Below, piece after piece: positions 60,152-64,000 of a stretch of 64,000 nucleotides of DNA. The stretch lies in NCBI GenBank assembly GCA_027619415.1, contig JAQCFO010000004.1, positions 1 through 64,000 of the forward strand, written 5' to 3'. Position 1 is the stretch's first letter. Each line of letters opens with the position of its first letter. The stretch comes from Bacteroidota bacterium. GTDB lineage: Bacteria > Bacteroidota > Bacteroidia > Flavobacteriales > Flavobacteriaceae. The notes under the pieces were generated by a model. It was not told the origin of the DNA, searched no databases, and worked only from the letters and a program-made list of their open reading frames with translations. The translations under genes and the position numbers were made by a program.

Positions 60152-60871
60152 TTAAATATACTTATAAACCATTTCAAAAGGAACTCTAAATTGAGGTCCG
60201 TAAACACCTTTTTTTTCTCTTTCCCCACAACCAATAACCATGTTAATTTCAGACCCTCTAGGTAGTTTTAATATTTTTTTAACAATTAGACTATCAAAAC
60301 CTTCCATTGGACAAGTGTCATATCCAATCTCTGACATACTGATCATAAAATTTTGTGAAGCTAAACCAGCACTTTTATGCGCTACAATTCTCAAATCGCT
60401 ATTTAAGGTTTGTCTAACAACTGGAGTGAACAGTCCTACAATTTGAAACATTATATATTTAAAAAGACCTAGAATTCCTAAAAAATCAAAATAAAGAATT
60501 GGTATTAGTTTTGAATAGTAATTTAAAGCAAGTTTATATCTTTTTGTTGTTATTGAATTTTCTTTATACTGTTTGTTTAGAAATTCTATATTCTTTTTCG
60601 CTCTCTTTCGCCAGAGATTTTTTCTTGTTACTACAACTACAATTTGAGAAGCTGTTTTTGCTGCACTTTGGTTCATGCAGGCTTTAGAAAGTTTTTTTAA
60701 GTATAAAGGATCATTTACGTGAATAAACTCCCATAGTTGAAGGTTACTGCTGTTAGGTGCTAAAGTTGCATTGTGGATACATTCTTTAACTTTATTACTT
60801 TCAATTTTACTGTCTTTAAAAATTCTTACTGACCTTCTATCTTTAATTGCCTGAGATACTGTTTTTTCCAT
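60152..60871 (-). CDS. Nitroreductase family protein
   Basis: AIKDRRSVRIFKDSKIESNKVKECIHNATLAPNSSNLQLWEF; GYDTCPMEGFD. Confidence 0.9.
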   Translation of the reverse strand: MEKTVSQAIKDRRSVRIFKDSKIESNKVKECIHNATLAPNSSNLQLWEFIHVNDPLYLKKLSKACMNQSAAKTASQIVVVVTRKNLWRKRAKKNIEFLNKQYKENSITTKRYKLALNYYSKLIPILYFDFLGILGLFKYIMFQIVGLFTPVVRQTLNSDLRIVAHKSAGLASQNFMISMSEIGYDTCPMEGFDSLIVKKILKLPRGSEINMVIGCGEREKKGVYGPQFRVPFEMVYKYI

Positions 60872-60906
60872 TTATTTTTTAAATTAGGCTTCCAAAATAC
60901 CATTAA

Positions 60907-62289
60907 TCACTGAATTAACTTAAGTAGTTTTTTTAAAAAATTAATTTTGTTTTTAAAGGGGGGGTATCTTAATGGGGGATCTATCCACAACGGTTTTGAT
61001 AAATATGGTTTAAAATGTGAAAATGTTTTGAATGTTGATTCTCCATGATATTTTCCCATACCACTTTGTCCGATTCCTCCAAAAGGCAATCTATCATTAG
61101 CTATATGAATAACCGTGTCATTAATAGCTCCTCCTCCAAATGGATAAGATTCTAAAAATTTTCTTCCAAAGGCGATGTTTTTAGTAAATATATAGAGAGC
61201 TAATGGATGAGAATATTTTTTAATAACTTTATCAACTTCATTAAAATCATCGTATCCTATAATTGGAAGTATAGGGCCAAATATTTCGTCCTGCATTAGT
61301 TTAGAATCTAGATTATCTAATTCAACAAGTGTGGGTTGAAAATATTTTTTATCAATATCAGTATTTCCACCATAAAGTATTTTTTGATTTTCAATTAATG
61401 ATGATAAATAGTTCATGTGCTTTTCGCTTATTATTCTTCCGTATTCAACTGATTCAATAGGTTTCTCTCCATAAGTTTTAATTATTTGGTTTTTTAACTC
61501 TGTAATTAACTTAGATTTAATCTTGTTATCCACAATTAAAAAATCTGGAGCAATACATGTTTGACCGCAATTCGTGAATTTTCCCCAAACAATTCTTTTT
61601 GCAGTAACCTTTAATGAAGCTGTTTTGTCAATTACACAAGGGTTTTTTCCCCCTAATTCAAGTGTGACTGGCGTTAAATTTTTTGCTGCTTCTTTTGCTA
61701 CTATTTTACCAACGCTAACACTTCCAGTGAAGAAAATGTAATCCCATTTAAACTTTAATATTTCAGATGCAATTTCTGGACCTCCTTGAACAACCTTAAC
61801 AAAACCATCATCAAAAACACTAGATAATATTTTATTTAAAATTTTAGATGTGTTTACAGAATATTCAGATGGCTTTAATAAAACTGTATTTCCAGCTGCA
61901 ACTGCGCCAATTAATGGAGCAATTGCTAATTGAAATGGATAGTTCCATGGAGATATGTGTAATGTGTTTCCATAAGGCTCGGCTATAATATAATCAGATG
62001 AAGGAAAATTAAGTAATGATGATCTGACTGGCTTTCTTTTAACCCATTTTTTGATATTTTTTAAAGCTATTTTAATTTCAAAATAAACAAATGCAATTTC
62101 AGTTAAATAGCTTTCTCCACTAGATTTGCCTAAATCATTATTTAAAGCATTTTCAATATCTTTTTCATTGAGTTCTATCTCTTTTTTTAAATTCTTTAAT
62201 AATGATATTCTAAAATTTATATCAATAGTTTTTTTTGAATCAAAATAATTTTTTTGTTTATCAATTATTCTTTTTAATGTATTATCCAT
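60907..62289 (-). CDS. Aldehyde dehydrogenase (class 3-like)
   Basis: PWNYPFQLAIAPLIGAVAAGNTVLLKPSE, VTLELGGKNPC, GQTCIAPDF, RYPPFKNK C-terminus. Confidence 0.94.
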   Translation of the reverse strand: MDNTLKRIIDKQKNYFDSKKTIDINFRISLLKNLKKEIELNEKDIENALNNDLGKSSGESYLTEIAFVYFEIKIALKNIKKWVKRKPVRSSLLNFPSSDYIIAEPYGNTLHISPWNYPFQLAIAPLIGAVAAGNTVLLKPSEYSVNTSKILNKILSSVFDDGFVKVVQGGPEIASEILKFKWDYIFFTGSVSVGKIVAKEAAKNLTPVTLELGGKNPCVIDKTASLKVTAKRIVWGKFTNCGQTCIAPDFLIVDNKIKSKLITELKNQIIKTYGEKPIESVEYGRIISEKHMNYLSSLIENQKILYGGNTDIDKKYFQPTLVELDNLDSKLMQDEIFGPILPIIGYDDFNEVDKVIKKYSHPLALYIFTKNIAFGRKFLESYPFGGGAINDTVIHIANDRLPFGGIGQSGMGKYHGESTFKTFSHFKPYLSKPLWIDPPLRYPPFKNKINFLKKLLKLIQ

Positions 62290-62349
62290 AATAAAGGGTA
62301 AAATAATTATGTCATTATTGACGAATCAATAAAAATATACATTATAAAA

Positions 62350-62378
62350 TTGTTAAGAGTAAAAAATAAATACTTTTG
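62350..62378 (+). promoter_or_regulatory. Candidate Bacteroidota sigma-ABfr promoter for ilvD
   Basis: TTG (62350-62352), 18-nt spacer, TACTTTTG (62371-62378) matching TAnnTTTG. Confidence 0.5.
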
Positions 62379-62423
62379 ATTAATTTTATATTAATAAATA
62401 ATACAAATATTTTATAAATATAT

Positions 62424-62452
62424 CCTTCTCTTAATTATGTGAAGGGTTTTTT
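62424..62452 (+). terminator. Terminator-like hairpin upstream of ilvD (possible attenuator)
   Basis: CCTTC(62424-62428)-12 nt-GAAGG(62441-62445) followed by a T-tract (GTTTTTTT). Confidence 0.55.
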
Positions 62453-62466
62453 TACTGTTTTTATAA

Positions 62467-64000
62467 ATGAAATTAAATAAATATAGTTATGTTGTAACTC
62501 AGGATTCATCTCAACCGGCAGCTAAAGCTATGTTGCATGCCATTGGTTTGTCTGAAGATGATTTAAACAAACCTTTTATTGGTATTGCTAGTACTGGATA
62601 TGAAGGCAATCCTTGCAATATGCACTTAAACGATTTGTCGAAATCAATAAAGGAAGGAGTAAATAATGCTGAAATTAATGGTCTAATTTTTAACACCATT
62701 GGAGTTAGTGATGGTATTTCAATGGGAACACAAGGGATGCGTTACTCTTTACCTTCAAGAGATATTATAGCTGATTCCATAGAGACAGTTGTTCAAGCTA
62801 TGGCTTACGATGGGTTAATTACAGTAGTTGGTTGTGACAAAAACATGCCAGGCGCGTTAATAGCTATGATAAGACTTAATAGACCCTCTATTTTAGTTTA
62901 TGGTGGAACAATTGCTCCAGGTTGTCATAATAACAAGAAACTCGATGTTGTATCAGCTTTTGAAGCTTGGGGGGAGAATGTAGCTGGAAAAATTGATGAA
63001 ACTGAATTTAAAGCAATTGTAAAAAATGCATGTCCTGGAGCTGGAGCATGTGGAGGAATGTATACTGCTAATACAATGTCTTCAGCTATTGAAGCTATGG
63101 GGATGTCTCTTCCTTATAGTTCATCGAACCCAGCAATCAGTTCTGAAAAAAATAATGAATGTAATGAGTTAGGTAAAGCGGTAAAGAATCTTTTAATTAA
63201 AGATTTAAAACCTTTGGATATAATTACTAAAAAATCTTTAGAAAATGCTGTAAGATTAATAACTGTTTTAGGTGGATCAACAAATGCTGTATTGCATTTG
63301 TTAGCTATTGCTAAAGCGGCAAAAATTAAATTTTCAATTGACGATTTTCAAATTATTTCCGAAACAACACCTTTTTTAGCGGATCTAAAACCTAGCGGAA
63401 AATTTTTAATGGAAGACCTTCACAATGTAGGCGGAATTCCTGCTGTAATGAAATATATGTTAGATAACAATTATCTTGATGGAGATTGTATGACTGTTAC
63501 AGGTAAGACTATTTCAGAAAATTTATCTTCAGTAAAGGCACTTTCTTCAAATCAAAAAATAATTAAACCTTTTAATAAACCAATAAAAAAAACAGGTCAT
63601 ATTAGAATATTATATGGAAATTTAGCAATAAATGGTTCTGTAGCTAAAATTACTGGAAAAGAAGGATTATATTTTACTGGTTTAGCAAAAGTTTTTGATT
63701 GCGAAAATGAAGCAAATGATGGAATTAAAAAAGGTCTAGTTAATAAAGGAGATGTTGTTGTGATTAGATATGTTGGTCCTAAAGGAGGACCTGGAATGCC
63801 AGAAATGCTAAAACCAACTTCAGCTATAATGGGATGTGGTTTAGGTAAAGATGTTGCTTTAATTACTGATGGAAGATTTTCAGGAGGAACACATGGCTTT
63901 GTAGTAGGTCATATTACACCAGAGGCTCAAGATGGCGGAAATATTGCTTTAATTAAAAATGGAGATAAAATAGTTATTGACGCCGTAAGCAATACCATAA
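62467..64000 (+). CDS. ilvD: Dihydroxy-acid dehydratase, 3'-truncated by window end
   Basis: [28 protein letters not shown]..., [38 protein letters not shown]-type region; frame open to position 64000; absent from the supplied ORF track. Confidence 0.95.
   Translation, partial: MKLNKYSYVVTQDSSQPAAKAMLHAIGLSEDDLNKPFIGIASTGYEGNPCNMHLNDLSKSIKEGVNNAEINGLIFNTIGVSDGISMGTQGMRYSLPSRDIIADSIETVVQAMAYDGLITVVGCDKNMPGALIAMIRLNRPSILVYGGTIAPGCHNNKKLDVVSAFEAWGENVAGKIDETEFKAIVKNACPGAGACGGMYTANTMSSAIEAMGMSLPYSSSNPAISSEKNNECNELGKAVKNLLIKDLKPLDIITKKSLENAVRLITVLGGSTNAVLHLLAIAKAAKIKFSIDDFQIISETTPFLADLKPSGKFLMEDLHNVGGIPAVMKYMLDNNYLDGDCMTVTGKTISENLSSVKALSSNQKIIKPFNKPIKKTGHIRILYGNLAINGSVAKITGKEGLYFTGLAKVFDCENEANDGIKKGLVNKGDVVVIRYVGPKGGPGMPEMLKPTSAIMGCGLGKDVALITDGRFSGGTHGFVVGHITPEAQDGGNIALIKNGDKIVIDAVSNTI

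Noticed and set aside
60957-60965. G7 homopolymer tract near the 3' end of the ALDH gene as a phase-variation tract
   Set aside because: Short, frame intact, and it encodes the usual ...PPLRYPPF C-terminus.
62376-62417. Possible Ile/Leu-rich leader peptide TTG ATT AAT TTT ATA TTA ATA AAT AAT ACA AAT ATT TTA TAA upstream of ilvD (and MSLLTNQ at 62309-62332)
   Set aside because: The TTG lies inside the predicted -7 element, there is no ATG, and AT-rich sequence encodes Ile/Leu/Asn by composition; the MSLLTNQ ORF lies upstream of the predicted promoter.
62511-62699. Minus-strand 62-aa ORF
   Set aside because: Antisense to ilvD, whose plus-strand frame is clearly conserved.
1-64000. CRISPR arrays, prophage, complete IS elements, known defence systems, rRNA genes
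   Set aside because: No regularly spaced repeats, cas, transposase, integrase, phage structural or rRNA sequences recognised on reading both strands.

Overview
AT-rich chromosomal window that looks like a marine Flavobacteriia/Bacteroidota genome, judging from lipoprotein signals, operon structures, TAnnTTTG-type promoters and gene content. Most of it is dense housekeeping and catabolic coding sequence. Main blocks: ABC transporter and ABC-F genes; a D-amino-acid/dipeptide locus (DUF1611/DgcN-like, enolase-superfamily DgcA-like, M19 dipeptidase, serine hydrolase); a Phe/Tyr to homogentisate to fumarylacetoacetate cluster with a divergent MarR gene; peptidases, a GMC oxidoreductase, and an aminotransferase-RidA pair; a speA-speB-deoxyhypusine-synthase-like polyamine operon with a small acidic protein; an accessory region (about 30.1-36.7 kb) with dispersed repeats and gene remnants ending at tRNA-Ser(UGA); an ftsK-lolA-lptF-ribB block; a tightly overlapping eight-gene arginine operon headed by a GNAT; pabB, tilS and dsbD; and ilvD running off the right edge. 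The most interesting unexplained signals are a structured leader before the arg operon, a promoter plus terminator-like hairpin before ilvD, a perfect palindrome between hppD and marR, a dispersed ~106-bp repeat family with pseudogene scars next to tRNA-Ser, a nested hairpin at 30.2 kb, and a TlpA plus CDCC-motif lipoprotein pair. No CRISPR array, prophage or complete transposon was seen. All family assignments are from reading the protein sequences; no database search was run.
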